Of a stretch of 64,000 nucleotides of DNA, positions 1 to 11,200 are shown one piece after another; the stretch's first letter is position 1; each line of letters starts with the position of its first letter. Under the pieces are notes generated by a model. It was not told where the DNA came from, did not search any database, and saw only the letters and a list, made by a program, of their open reading frames with translations. This DNA comes from Rhynchopus euleeides (lineage: Eukaryota > Euglenozoa > Diplonemea > Diplonemida > Diplonemidae). Made by a program: the position numbers and the translations under genes. Location: assembly GCA_963210315.1 (NCBI GenBank), contig OY723252.1:1647346-1711345 (forward strand). Direction: 5' to 3'.

Positions 1-1
1 G

Positions 2-1759
2 AGCCAGCTGCAGAAGAAGAAGCATAAGCCAATGTTCTATATCGGGCAGGATCTGAAGGACATCAAGGGGCTCGAGCTTTTGGATGTGCAGATGGGGATG
101 CAGGGGTCCTCGCAGGCGCCCAGCAGCCGATATGCCGGATCGGACAGCGGGGTGATCAGCGTGGGGCGGAGCAGCAATGGGTCTGACGAAGGAGATGACA
201 CACCCGCGTCACGCTTGGAACAGCTCGGGGTTGTGGTTTACAGCGAGAGGAATGCTGCAGAGCACGACATGGCTTCAGGTGCTTCCCCCTCAGGAGCCCT
301 GTCCGCCAGCAGGGGGTCCGGCGGGAGCGTCGGGTCCCGCGGGAGCTACGAGCGGAATTTTTATGTCCAATCCGATGACGGGGTTTCTGTCACCCACACC
401 CATAAGACGGCGGATGGGAAGGAGAAGGTGCTCCCGCACAGCGCCCTCATCACCTCGATCGTCATGTCGGTGGAGGTGATCCTGAGCGAGCAGGAGTTCA
501 TCGAGTCGATGTTCGGGCTGAACGGGGAGCCCTCCCCTTCCCGGGGCGGGGGTGCCGGAGGGTTGTCACCCCGCTCTGCAAGGGGCGACCAGGATGCAGA
601 CCTGGTGAGGATGCTGGACGAGCTGTTCTGCGACGAGAAGAACTTTGGGTCGGGCGGTGCCGCCAACGGGGAGGCGAAGCATCTCATCGTCGCGGAGGTG
701 TCGCGCGCGGTGGACTATATGCACTCCCGCTGCGACATGATGTCCCTGCTTCCGGTGTCGATTGTCGTGTCGCAGCTGCAGGACGCCATGAAGACGCGCA
801 GCACATTCATCAACGATTTCCTGAAGCAGATCCAGGGTGAGGTCGACAGACACATCCTTGTGTGGCAGGGCAAACAGGAGGCGAGCATCCAGAAGTTCTC
901 CTGCGATGTGAAGCACTGCGTGGTGCTCCCATCTTACGTCCGCTTCCCCGTCTTCATCAAAAGGTTGGAGGATATGTGCAGGCCGATCCCGCCCGATGCA
1001 AACTACACTAAGCTGCAGGAGCAGATATCGGTGCTGTATAAGCTGATGCGGGATAACCTGGAGATGGTGTCTCGGAAAGACAAAAAGTATGCCGATTTCT
1101 TCTACTATAAAAACGCGGCGTACCATCTGGACTACCTCCGCGATGTGAAGAACTGCGGGTCGAATCTCGCGAAGAAGCTCATCAAGACGCAGATCAAGGA
1201 GGACTTCGACAAGTGGGTTACCCTGCGCGATGAGAAGCAGCTGGCCTACATCAAAGATACCCTCCTCCAAGACGCCTTCAAGCCCCTTTTTGAATACATC
1301 GATGGGGTGCAGGACTGCCTGAAGAGCAGGAAGGCCGATGAGATCCCCCTGCAGGGGCGGTTCTATCCGCAGACCATCCGGGAGCTGTTGCACGCGCATG
1401 CGCGGACGAAGCATGTCAAGTCGAATATCGACACGGTTCTGAAGAGGCTGCACAAACACTTCTTCGAGCACCCGAGCTCGCGCAAAATGGAGACGTTCGT
1501 TCGCTCGCTCTACCCTGTGACGCTGGAGGCGCTGAAGCACTACATCACATCGAAGTGGGAAGCCCTCGCCAACATCCTGATGTCCTGTTATCAGGGGATC
1601 GTCGCAGAGTGCTCTACCAGGCAGGTGCGTGATCTCCTCGCCTCGATGAGCCCCGCCCCCGTGACACGCCCTGAGTTCCAGCTGCAGTCTGAGGTTTCGA
1701 CATTTGCCGGGCTTGGCCGCCCCCCGTCTGGCCCGCCATCAGCCCGCGGGCTCCACTAG
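2..1759 (+). CDS. Sec3-like exocyst subunit, C-terminal part (5' end outside window)
   Basis: The frame is open from base 2, so the first visible ATG (base 32) is probably internal and the gene continues upstream of the window. About 585 residues are visible. A low-complexity Ser/Gly stretch (roughly residues 20-115 from that ATG) is followed by an alpha-helical region to the end. The helical part has the look of an exocyst Sec3/EXOC1 C-terminal domain: a segment around FPVFIKRLEDM, a long helix with KLIKTQIKEDFDKW, and a terminal block ending in a Trp-rich helix and a CYQ motif, with the stop about 40 residues further. Sec3 is a peripheral subunit of the complex that tethers secretory vesicles to the plasma membrane. 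The assignment rests on remembered motif patterns and not on an alignment. Another CATCHR-type tethering subunit is the main alternative. Confidence 0.5.
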   Translation, partial: SQLQKKKHKPMFYIGQDLKDIKGLELLDVQMGMQGSSQAPSSRYAGSDSGVISVGRSSNGSDEGDDTPASRLEQLGVVVYSERNAAEHDMASGASPSGALSASRGSGGSVGSRGSYERNFYVQSDDGVSVTHTHKTADGKEKVLPHSALITSIVMSVEVILSEQEFIESMFGLNGEPSPSRGGGAGGLSPRSARGDQDADLVRMLDELFCDEKNFGSGGAANGEAKHLIVAEVSRAVDYMHSRCDMMSLLPVSIVVSQLQDAMKTRSTFINDFLKQIQGEVDRHILVWQGKQEASIQKFSCDVKHCVVLPSYVRFPVFIKRLEDMCRPIPPDANYTKLQEQISVLYKLMRDNLEMVSRKDKKYADFFYYKNAAYHLDYLRDVKNCGSNLAKKLIKTQIKEDFDKWVTLRDEKQLAYIKDTLLQDAFKPLFEYIDGVQDCLKSRKADEIPLQGRFYPQTIRELLHAHARTKHVKSNIDTVLKRLHKHFFEHPSSRKMETFVRSLYPVTLEALKHYITSKWEALANILMSCYQGIVAECSTRQVRDLLASMSPAPVTRPEFQLQSEVSTFAGLGRPPSGPPSARGLH

Positions 1760-3180
1760 ACCTGCTAGCGGATATCGCATCAAAGAGCAGGATGTGCTCG
1801 GTGTGCTCGACACTGCTGTCAAGAGATGTGATGATCCACCCTCTTTTTCCTGCCGGCCAGTCCTGAGAACCAACAGTAGCATAAGCCTACTGGTCCAGGA
1901 CGAGGTCGACCCTGCAAAGAGCCTGCGCATGACCAACTTGTGTCGTGCGAGGTGCTACCCCTGCAGTGGCAGGTCGGTGGCAATCTGTGGGGTTTGCACG
2001 AGAAAATGCCTTGGAACACTTGTCATCTTGACAAGTGACCACTTGCCAATCACTTGTCAGGTTGCTCCACTTGTAAAACCACTTGACAAGACCTGACGAG
2101 TGCACCGCGTAGGGGTCGTGGGTGGGTGGGTGGGGGTGAGGGGAGGGCTCGCACCTCCAGAGCAGGCAGCAGTGTGATTCCCCTGTGCCCCTCGAGCGCC
2201 AGGCTGCTGGGGGGTGGAGGAGGGGTGGGTGTATGGCACCAGAGTTCATCTCGGTGCGGCCTGCCGCACGCAAGCAAAAAACCTTACTTTGCATTTGCGC
2301 GTGTGTGCTTCTTTGCCTCTCCTTGCACAAACTTAGATCTGTCCTCCCTTTGTGCCAGGTGAGCGCACTGCGCACCACAGGGCACGGAACAACCGGAAAG
2401 GCCGGGGGGAGGGGTGGGGGACATGGGGTGCGGTGGTATTGGTGTTGCCATTTTTTCCCCCACCTCCGCCACGCCCAGCAGACTAGGCCTCTGCGTCACA
2501 GATGGCCAGCCGGCTTCTGCGCAGCACTATCTGACAAAGCCACCACTGCGCTCTGCGAGGCGGCTCGAGAGTGTTCCAAAGGGCGAGAGAGTTGAAAGTT
2601 GCAAAACGAGCCCTCTTCAGGCTCTACGATAGAGCGGGACGGGCGGCAGCACGGCACCTCCACAGTAACCTGCCAATGGGGGGTGGGTGGGTGGTGCGCA
2701 GTGGTTACCTCTTTCCATCCTGCTGCTACGCACCACGTCAGCCCTGCAGGTATTGCTCGGTTGCCTCTGTTGCCCGTCGTCCGATTGCATTGTTCTAACG
2801 AAGCCCCCCCGGATCAGTCTTGCGGTACTGCCACGCCCCATGCCTTCAGCTCGAGTTTGTTTTGAAGTGTTGTGTTTAATGGCTGCACGGAGGCGGAGGT
2901 TGATGTGTTTTCTGGTGTGTCTGGAAGAGAGGGGATGTACCGAAATGTCATCCAGTCGCGGAGTCTTCAAGACCCCTGTGAATGGGCCATTGATCACGAC
3001 CATGCCACTCCACCGCACCGCACTCCCAGGGTTTATCTGACCGTACACACCTTACTTCCGGAGGAGGCTTTGTTGATTCATATACTTCTCTGAATCCATA
3101 CACATCGTAGGACCTGCACAGAAGCCAGCTAGGCAGTCCTATCCTTTCCGTTGCTCGTTGTCGAGTCGTCGTGCCGTGCG
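1760..3180. other. Intergenic region between Sec3-like and DUF1275 genes
   Basis: I see no coding region. Bases 2018-2097 hold a cluster of CACTTG/ACTTGTCA motifs in both orientations (about six in 80 bases), which could be a regulatory cluster. The remainder is G/C-rich with short G runs and must contain the Sec3 3' end and the DUF1275 promoter, neither of which can be placed. Confidence 0.5.
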
Positions 3181-4368
3181 ATGTGCAAGACGGAGATGTC
3201 TGGGCGCGCGGGGGACACGGAGCTTGTGGAGGTGCACGCCCCGCACCTTGCGCCTGTGATGGGGCACTCGCATGCGCCGTTCGGCAGCCGCGACAGCATG
3301 CATGACAACCACACCAGCCATCGGAGCATCCGCATCACGATGCCCTACGGGCAGATGGACAGCAGGCACAACAGCGCGATGGTTAACATCGAGGTGGTGG
3401 GTGGTGACGAGCCTGCAGCGGGTGCAGAGCCGAACAACGCAGACGTCGAGGCGCCGGCGGCGCCGCGGCCCACACCCCCGCCAGTGCACCAGCGTGCCGA
3501 CTTCAAGTGGCTCATCATCGGGGGGTTCTTCATGATCCTCAACGCAGGGTTCCTGAACAGCGTGGCCTACCTGGAGACCGGGCACACCATCACACACGTG
3601 TCGGGGCGTGTCTCGAAGTGGGGCATCGACATGGCGCAGGGGCACTGGACAGACCTCGGCAACATCAGCTTGGTGCTCGGCAGCTTCCTGTGTGGTGCCA
3701 TCACATCAGGGGCGAGTCTGGGGACTGAGAAGTTTGTGCTGGGGCATCGTTACGGGACAGCGATGATCATCATCGGTGTGCTGTTCTCCACGGGCGCCCT
3801 GCTTGTCAGGTTCCATCACGCGGAGCGGCTGGGACTTTGCGTCTGGTCCTTCGCAGCAGGGATGCAGAACGCGATGTGCTCGTCGTTCAGCGGAGCGGTT
3901 GTGCGGACCACACACGTCACCGGGATGTTCACCGACATCGGGACCTGCATCGGGCACTTCATCAGGATGCACACGCTGAACGACCTGGACACACCCCCCG
4001 ACACGTGGAAGCTGCGCATCCTCTGCCCCCAGCTGTTCGGGTTCATCCTCGGCGGCTTCCTCGGCAGCTTTGCGCACGAGGAGCTCGGTGTGCACGCGGC
4101 ACACGCTGTCGGAGGCACGCTGATCGGGACTGGGATGCTGTACATGGCTGCTGCCTCCTACGGTGCGTTCGACGGGTTCCTCAAGGAGGAGGAGATCGAG
4201 CACGAGATCGAGCGTGTCGAGCGTGAGGTCCACCAGGCGCTGCACGAGGCGCTTACCAGGCAGCAGTCGCAGGGTGGGCACACCCCGTGCACATCGCGTG
4301 TGGGTGTTGTGTCTGTGCGGAGCGGTGACCTCGATGAGCCCACCGCCACACGCCGTGCTCGGGAGTGA
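3181..4368 (+). CDS. DUF1275 (YoaK family) membrane protein, copy 1
   Basis: The frame runs 405 codons from a TTG at 3151, but the first ATG, at 3181, aligns with the start of the paralogue at 18416 (both begin MCKT), so I choose it, giving 395 residues. The N-terminal ~100 residues are polar and Pro-rich. From ~110 on there is a hydrophobic protein with about six membrane segments. The segment NAGFLNSVAYLETGHTITHVSGR matches the DUF1275/YoaK hallmark in which an N-G-(F/Y) stretch is followed by a His-Val-Ser-Gly motif. A Glu-rich amphipathic helix (EEEIEHEIERVEREVHQ) follows the last membrane segment. Family function is not established; bacterial members are inner-membrane proteins. No intron is needed. 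The central 3853-4169 is almost base-for-base the same as the second copy. Confidence 0.85.
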   Translation: MCKTEMSGRAGDTELVEVHAPHLAPVMGHSHAPFGSRDSMHDNHTSHRSIRITMPYGQMDSRHNSAMVNIEVVGGDEPAAGAEPNNADVEAPAAPRPTPPPVHQRADFKWLIIGGFFMILNAGFLNSVAYLETGHTITHVSGRVSKWGIDMAQGHWTDLGNISLVLGSFLCGAITSGASLGTEKFVLGHRYGTAMIIIGVLFSTGALLVRFHHAERLGLCVWSFAAGMQNAMCSSFSGAVVRTTHVTGMFTDIGTCIGHFIRMHTLNDLDTPPDTWKLRILCPQLFGFILGGFLGSFAHEELGVHAAHAVGGTLIGTGMLYMAAASYGAFDGFLKEEEIEHEIERVEREVHQALHEALTRQQSQGGHTPCTSRVGVVSVRSGDLDEPTATRRARE

Positions 4369-5213
4369 TGCACAGCTGCTGATGCGGACCAGGCCTCTGA
4401 GCCCACCTGCAGAAGCGAGGCGCACACTGCTTCCAGTGCAGGGTGCCCCATCAGGCTGTGGTTTCCTCTTGAGTTCCAAACGACTCACCACAGCCCTTGG
4501 GGTTATCCGAGTCAACAGTAAGGAACGACGCTCGTGCTGGGTTGTGCGTACACAACCGGCCTTGCGTTGACGATGTGGATACAGTCGACATGAAGAAGCT
4601 GCTCGAAGGGTGGGGGGGGGGGGGACTCCTGACACTTCTTGAAGTTGTCCAAAGTTTCAAGGCGCCCTCCCTCTTGTGCTCTCGCGACAGTATGTTGGGT
4701 TCCGTTTTCTCGTGTATTTATTTGCTCGTCGGCACATCAAGGCGCATCTCAGTTCAGGTGGTGCCGTGCCGACACTATACTTTCGTTTTCTTTGTGATGG
4801 GCCTTCGCTCTGTGTCAAGCTGTGGCAGCGCGACACCCGCTTTGTTCGCGCAGACTACCTCTCTGCGCTGTCGAGCGGAGGACCTCCCGACATTTTCCTT
4901 CTTTTTTTTTTGCCATTTCCAGGCTATCCCTGTGACTGTTCTTCAGTCAGAGATACCTTGGTGGGGCAGAAACGTATTTGAATCTCAGAATCCCTTACGA
5001 GGCCGGACTGTTGGCACCTGTGCCGTACGAAACACACCGGCTCGTGCTGCGCTGTGCACGCCAGACTCTTGCTGCTCCATTGTTCCCTGGGAAGGCAGCA
5101 AACCACAGCTGCGTTAGTCCCTGCTGAATTGTTCTAAAAACCTGAAGGAGCTGCTCTCCCCACACTCACACGAGCCCGGAAGCACCAGTCCTCCCCGCTG
5201 CGTTTGTGTGTGT
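4369..5213. other. Intergenic region, DUF1275 copy 1 to LINE 3' end
   Basis: No gene is recognisable. There is a G run at about 4612-4623. A single end of the GGGGGCCTTCGCTCTG-type MITE family appears near 4800-4840 (GGGCCTTCGCTCTGTGTCAA), without a matching opposite end nearby. Confidence 0.45.
5198..5213. repeat. Candidate target-site duplication, LINE 3' side
   Basis: CTGCGTTTGTGTGTGT at this position recurs exactly at 13846-13861 on the other side of the LINE. The following bases are also alike (AGTGATAGTGG here, GGAGTGACAGGG there). The GT-rich character weakens the case. Confidence 0.5.
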
Positions 5214-5273
5214 AGTGATAGTGGTTTTAAGTGGGTAACCCTGCGCGGATCTGTGCCCACTCCCCGCCCACCC

Positions 5274-8200
5274 CTACGTCACAGCGGATGCCCCACTCGG
5301 GTTAGAGTGTGGGGCCAACTCAGTGCCACTCCGAGGAGGGCGTGAGGCATAGCCAGCGTGGTGCGTGCCGCAACAGTGTGTGAGTGATTTCGCACTGCTG
5401 TGGCAGTCCCCGCACCGGCCCATGCGATGCGTCTTGCAAAATTCCATGGTGACTTGCAAGCCGTCGTTCTTCCCGTGGTGGTCCCGGCAGCAGTCCTCTT
5501 CCGAGAGGCGCCGGCGCCGGCAGTCCACGCAGCGGGGTTTCCAGTGCAGAGCGCAGGTAAGCATCTTCGCGTTCCGTCTGGCTCCAGGGGGGGCAGTCCG
5601 GGGAGCAACGCCCCGTCGTTCCCATGACCGTCCTGTCCGGGCGTTGGCTTGCCGGCTGCTGGCAGTCCATTGCTGGGCCGCTTGCTGCCACCCCTCTGGG
5701 TAGTGGGGCTGCGGTGCGAAGGTTGCGGCCCACGCCATGCCGCGGGAGTGGAAGGCTGTGTCCCGCTGGTTCAAGCCCGGGCCTGCCGTGTGCGCTTGGA
5801 GGCTGCGCATCACCGACTCGGTGGCTGGGCTGAGCTGGGCTCTCCTGGACAGGCCCCCTGCCACGGTTCCCCCGATCGCGGTGAGGACAGTGGAGCTCGC
5901 AGTGTGGCCACAGTGCCATGGTTGCTTGGAAGTCTTGCGCACCACCTCGCAGAGCTGCCTCAACGAGTGAGCCTTGCCCAGGATGCTCTTCTGGAAGGCT
6001 GCGAAGTCCTGCCGCAGCTGCTCCTGCGAGGTCTCCCCCTGCCTCTCAGCCTCGTCCATGGCGGCGTTGCTCAGGGCGTCCGCATCGACGTTGAGTTCCC
6101 TTTTCACGTGCTCATACGTAAGGGTGATCCGGGGCCCGAGGTCGGCAGCCAGCCGTGCCGTGCTGAGGAAGAGGGGGCGGAGGGATTTATCGCGGCAAAC
6201 CGCTTCCCCTTTTAGGTGTCGCAGCACCACCTGCGAGTCACCCCGCACCGTAACGTTCCCCTCAGGGGGCGGGTCGCCCCTTCTGAGCAGCCGTAGGCCC
6301 GCCCGAACCCCTTCGTACTCAGCGATGTTGTTGCTGCGTACGTTCAGCAGAGGGAGGATCTCTTCCGACACCTTGAGGCCGTCTCGGTAGAGCACCGCAC
6401 CTGCACCCGCCAGGGCGAAGGGGGTGCCGTTGTCCCTTGCTCCGCCGTCGAAGTAGAGGGTGAGCCCCGGGGATGCGCCCTCGGGGATGCGTGGGCGGGC
6501 CTCCCGCGGCCCCCTCTCAGGGGGGTCAGGTGTGTGGGGGCGGATGCGGCGCGTTTCGACTTCTGGGAGGGTGAGGCCGGTCGACAGCTCGAAGTCGACA
6601 GCCAACTCCATGAGGGTCACGGTGTGCTCCCCTCCCTGCGGCCCCCATTTCAGGCCCCGCAGCCAGTCGCAGAGGGCCACCCACAGCTCCGGGGGGCGCT
6701 TGCCCCACGTCTGTTTGACAGTGGACGGCGCCCGCACAGGGATGCAGGCCTGTTCGGGGTTGGGTGTGCACCACCCCCATGGATAGTGAAGGGTGCGGTG
6801 GTGGCGCGCGGAGCGGTCGAGCAGTCCATCTTTCTCCTGCCGCGCCGAGAGGATTGCAATGAAGTAGCGGTGCAGCTGCGCCACTATATCCACCCTGCGT
6901 GCGAAGGATAGTGGCAGGGGCTGCCTGTCCTCCGGGATGCCGTGTCTAAAGGCGGGCGCCACCCCGCATAACGCCAAGCAAGGTGGCCAGGTTGACCGGT
7001 CCACAGCCGTAATGGGGTGGTTTTGTCGGATTGGGTCCCACGCGGAGCACTCCCACCATAGGTGCATCACCGTCTCGGGGGTGCCTGCGTTGCAGTATCG
7101 GCAGATCCCGCCCTGCCCCGTGCGCCCTCGGACAGGCACCGCCCCTGCAATGACGGAACGAAGGAGGCCCCGTTGGTATCCCGTGACCGCGGCGCCCTCT
7201 CCCTCCAGGACGCAGCGTGTGGCTTGCCCGTCGATGCCGTGCTGAGCGCCCGCAAAGTCGTCACGACGACCAGCCAGCGCCTTGGCCACCTGTGTACGTA
7301 GGGCCTGGCGGAGGTCATGAGCGAAGATCCCCCATCCGCTCGTTGTTGCTGCGGTGGGGTCGAAGACTATGCTCCGTCCCGCTTCATCAGTGTAAGATAG
7401 GGTGGTCGCCGTGCTCCAGCTCCATCCTATCCACCGAAGGGCCGCTCGGAAAAGCGCGAAGGGGCCTGTCCCTGTAAGCCTCACTCTGCTATCCCAAGCC
7501 GTCTCAGACAGAACCCTGCAGCGGCCCCACTTCTTGACCTGCATGGCCCAGGTGGTGATCTGCCGGTAGCGGGGGGCGACGGCGGGGTCCACCCGATGTG
7601 CATGGTGGAGGACATCCAGCACAGCCTCCCGCGCCCTGCGGGGGGGTCCGGACCACAGCGCGGCGACGAAGAGCCCCCTCCATCGCCTGATGTCGGCGTC
7701 CTCCCAGCGGGTGACCAGGGCGTCGTAGTAGAGCCTGGACCCCGCTGTCATCGCTGCTGCCTGCCCCTTCCACTGCACCGGTAGGGGCAGTGCCGAGGTC
7801 CTGCGCAGGTTCTGCTCTGCGCCCTCTTTTCGGCGGGCGACGCGCTCCGATTTGGGCACCTCGGGTCCCTCGAGCGGGCGCGCATGCAGCATGGCCCCGA
7901 GGCAGTCGAAGCTATCGCGCTGTCGAAGGGGGGTAGCCGTGCCGTCCCGTGTCCGGTAGACTATCGGGGTTAACGGCTCGGGGGACGTCGAGAAGACATG
8001 TGACTTGACCTCTGCGCATATTACCATCCCGGTATCGTGGGAGAAATCTGCAGAGTCATCCACCACTGCTTGCAAGGTCCCCGGGCTGGGGGTCACCGCG
8101 TACACATCGTCCACAAACGACAACGCCCTCGTGCCCTGCCGGTGCTCCGCCATGCGCATCCATACACCCACCAGCACGTTGATCAGCACGACGCTAATGG

Positions 8201-11200
8201 GGCAGCCCTGCATGATGCCGTTGGTTGGCAGGAAGCCCTCCCCGATAGTGCCGCTTACCCGGAAGTGCCGCTGCATTGACCCGTACGCTGCCCGCAGGGT
8301 GCGCAGGACTCGGCCGTCGAAGCCGAGCTCCGCAGCTAGACAGAAGGTCAGGTCAATCGGCACCGTGTCGAAGCATTTCTTAAAGTCTAGGGCGACACCG
8401 TACAGTGGCTGTCCTGTGAGGTGGGCCTCTTCGATCCGTGCTGCCAGGTGCCAGATGAGGTCCTCCGCGCCGTGGCCAGGTCTGCATCCGTGCAAGTCCT
8501 CAGGCGCAATGCTCTCCAGCCACTTCAGCGCAGGCTTCACTCGGATTGCTGCCCACACCCTGTACAGCACGGGAGTGATGCTGATGGGGCGCTGCGACAG
8601 CGGCTCACCTGAGCTGCCGGGCTTGGGAATGAGGCAAATCATGGCGTGCATCAGCTGCTCCGGCCATTCGCCCGATCTCTCGACCTCATTGAACACCTCC
8701 GCGAACAACTTGAGGAGGTCCCCTGGGAGTTGCCGCAGCTCGTGCACCCTCCAGCCGTGTAGGCCCGGCGAGGTGGATGTAGACATTTTAGCCAGCGCTG
8801 TCCCAACGTCTTCTGCCGTAATGGTCTTACACTCCATCTCGGCCGGGTCAGGGAGGAAGTCGCTGTACCTCTGTCGGAAGGTGTCCCAGCGAGGCTCAGG
8901 CGTCGTCGCATACTTCCGGAAGTAGCCCCCCCACGCAGTATCGCTCCTCAGCAGTTCATCCGCCTCCTTGGGGCAGGCCGTGAAGGAGCCATCCTCGCGG
9001 CGCATGAAGGTGGTAGGGGCGCAGAAGCGGTCTGCGAGGTACGAGAACACTATCCCCGCCTCCTGCGTCCAGGCCTTCTGCATCCTCGCCTTCCACGTGC
9101 GGAGTCTTTCGTCGCGGAGCGCGTCGAACATGCCTCGCTGAGATCCCTCCAGGGCGACAAGGGCCATCTCCATCGTCTCGAGGTCCGGCAGTTGTGAGGT
9201 GGTGCCCGCCAGCGCCGCCTCCAGCCCCGGGGGAAGGCCCCCTCCCTTCAGCCGCTTCTTCGCAGCGCCCCAGGCGTGCTCTTCGTTGGGTGTGGGGGGG
9301 TATGGCGCAGACTCCAGCAGTCGGTGGCGGCCCTCCAGGATGAGGGTCCGGAGGTTCCCCAACAGCTTGTCCTTCGCCCGGGTGTTCTTGTCGCCCGCTC
9401 CTCGGGCGGAGGCGGGGCGGTGTTTGGTGGCCACCCTCGACCGCTGCATGTGGTAACCCTCCGCCCTGCCCGTGTACGCCGTTTCCTGCCTTCCGAGTTG
9501 GCCCACGTGGACACGCTTCAGGAAGTTCTCGCTGCAGGCTGAGGCCCGGCGGAGGAGTTGCGCTCCTGTTGCACCCTCTTTCGTTTCCTCTGCGGTTAGC
9601 ACATCCAGCAGCACCTCTCTGGCGGCAGCGCCCCCGAGCGTGGGCCTGCACTTAGGAAAGGGGGCGGGGAGGATGCAGATTTGCTTCGGTCGGCGGAAGG
9701 CGGCGAGATCGAGGTCGACGAAGAGCGGGCAGTGCGTGGGGATGCCGTATTCGCCCTTTTCTGCCACCTCGACGGAGCGCAAGGCCGGCGCCGCGCAGGG
9801 GTTCAGCAGGCAGATGTCCAGTCTGGTGCCTTCCTTCGATGCCCAGCAGGTGTTCCGAACTTCCTGCTGTTTCAGCTCTGCGTATGAGACCGCCGCATCG
9901 GTCCAACCACCCACCCGGCAGGCCTGGGATAGGACGGCACTGGTCTCCGGGTTGGTGTTGAGGTCCCCCAGCAGCAACACGGGCACCTGCCCCAGGCCGG
10001 CTGCGAGGTCCAGCGCCTCCTGCAGGAGGGTCTCCCGCTGCACTCGCACCTCCATCCCAGAGTGACCATAAACGCACAGGATGTGGAGCGCTGTCTTGCC
10101 GTTACTGGTTGCGAGCACCACGTGTACCAGGCGGGTACTGTCATGCAGCTTCTTTTCCAGCTTGGTCTTCGGTTGCACCACTTGCGCTACCAGGCCCTCT
10201 TTTGCCATGACTGCCACTCCTCCGGGTCGGGTCTGCTCGTAGCCATTGGCCCCCTTGACCTTGGGCATGCCCTTACCCCAGTGCATGGACCAGCCGTGGG
10301 CCGCGAAGTAGCTGCTGAGCGTGCCCTTGCTGGGGTCCGGGACACGTGTTTCTTGCAGGGCCACAACGTCTGCCTTCAGGTCCGCCACATCACACAAGTG
10401 GGTTGACAGCGACGTGACGTTGGCTGACGCCACCCTGAGTACCCCAGGAGACGCTGGCCGCGGCGCGGGGCGTCGCGGCGGCGGCCTGGGAGCAGGGCCG
10501 CGTAACGGGGAGATTGTGGTAGCAGCGGTTGCGGTTGGAGCTACTGGAGGAGGGGTGGGAGTCGCGGTGGGGAGTTTCCATCTGTTTGTGGTGGAGGCTG
10601 CTAACTCCCTGGCTAGCGTGAGGGGGATGCGCAGCACGTCGTAGTGGAAGGGCCTCCACGTGAGGCATATCACTTTGTCGCCTGACCCGACGCGCCCCAG
10701 GTACAGCCTATCCGTAGTGCCGAGTACCCACACCTGGGCCCCCAACACCTCAGCCGCTACCCTGAGTGTAGCCCCGTCCCCGTAGACCCCGCTCTGTGCC
10801 TGCGCCGCGATGTAGTCGTCGTAGGACGGGGGTGCCCGGGGGTCATCTATATCGGGCGCGTAGGTTGCTCGCCTCTCGGCGTCCTGTCCCAGGGCTTCGA
10901 CTACAGCTGCTCTGAGAGAGGCCGCCGTCCATCCCGCACATTGCACCGCGAGGCCGGTGTATTGGCAGTTGCCATCTTTCGCCACCGCCTCTCGCACTGC
11001 CAGCAGTCGTTGCGCCATCTCTGCCAGCCATCGGTCGTCCTGCTCTACTGAGGAGGGGGAGTACTCCTGTCCCCCTCCTCCCCGAAGCCCCCGGGGTTCT
11101 CCTGCCCCAGGGGCGTGGCTTCTATGCTCTCTCGCTCTATCTAAGGGTCCCGCAGAGGTTACTCCTGTCCCTGCGGGTTTTGGTTTTCTATGGGGGGGTT

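Noticed and set aside
566-1540. 324-codon minus-strand frame opposite the Sec3-like gene
   Set aside because: It is antisense to a gene with recognisable protein character and has low-complexity Val/His/Leu composition.
5760-5790. GGTTCAAGCC resembling a tRNA B box
   Set aside because: It lies inside LINE ORF2, with no A box or cloverleaf around it. No tRNA gene was found in the window.
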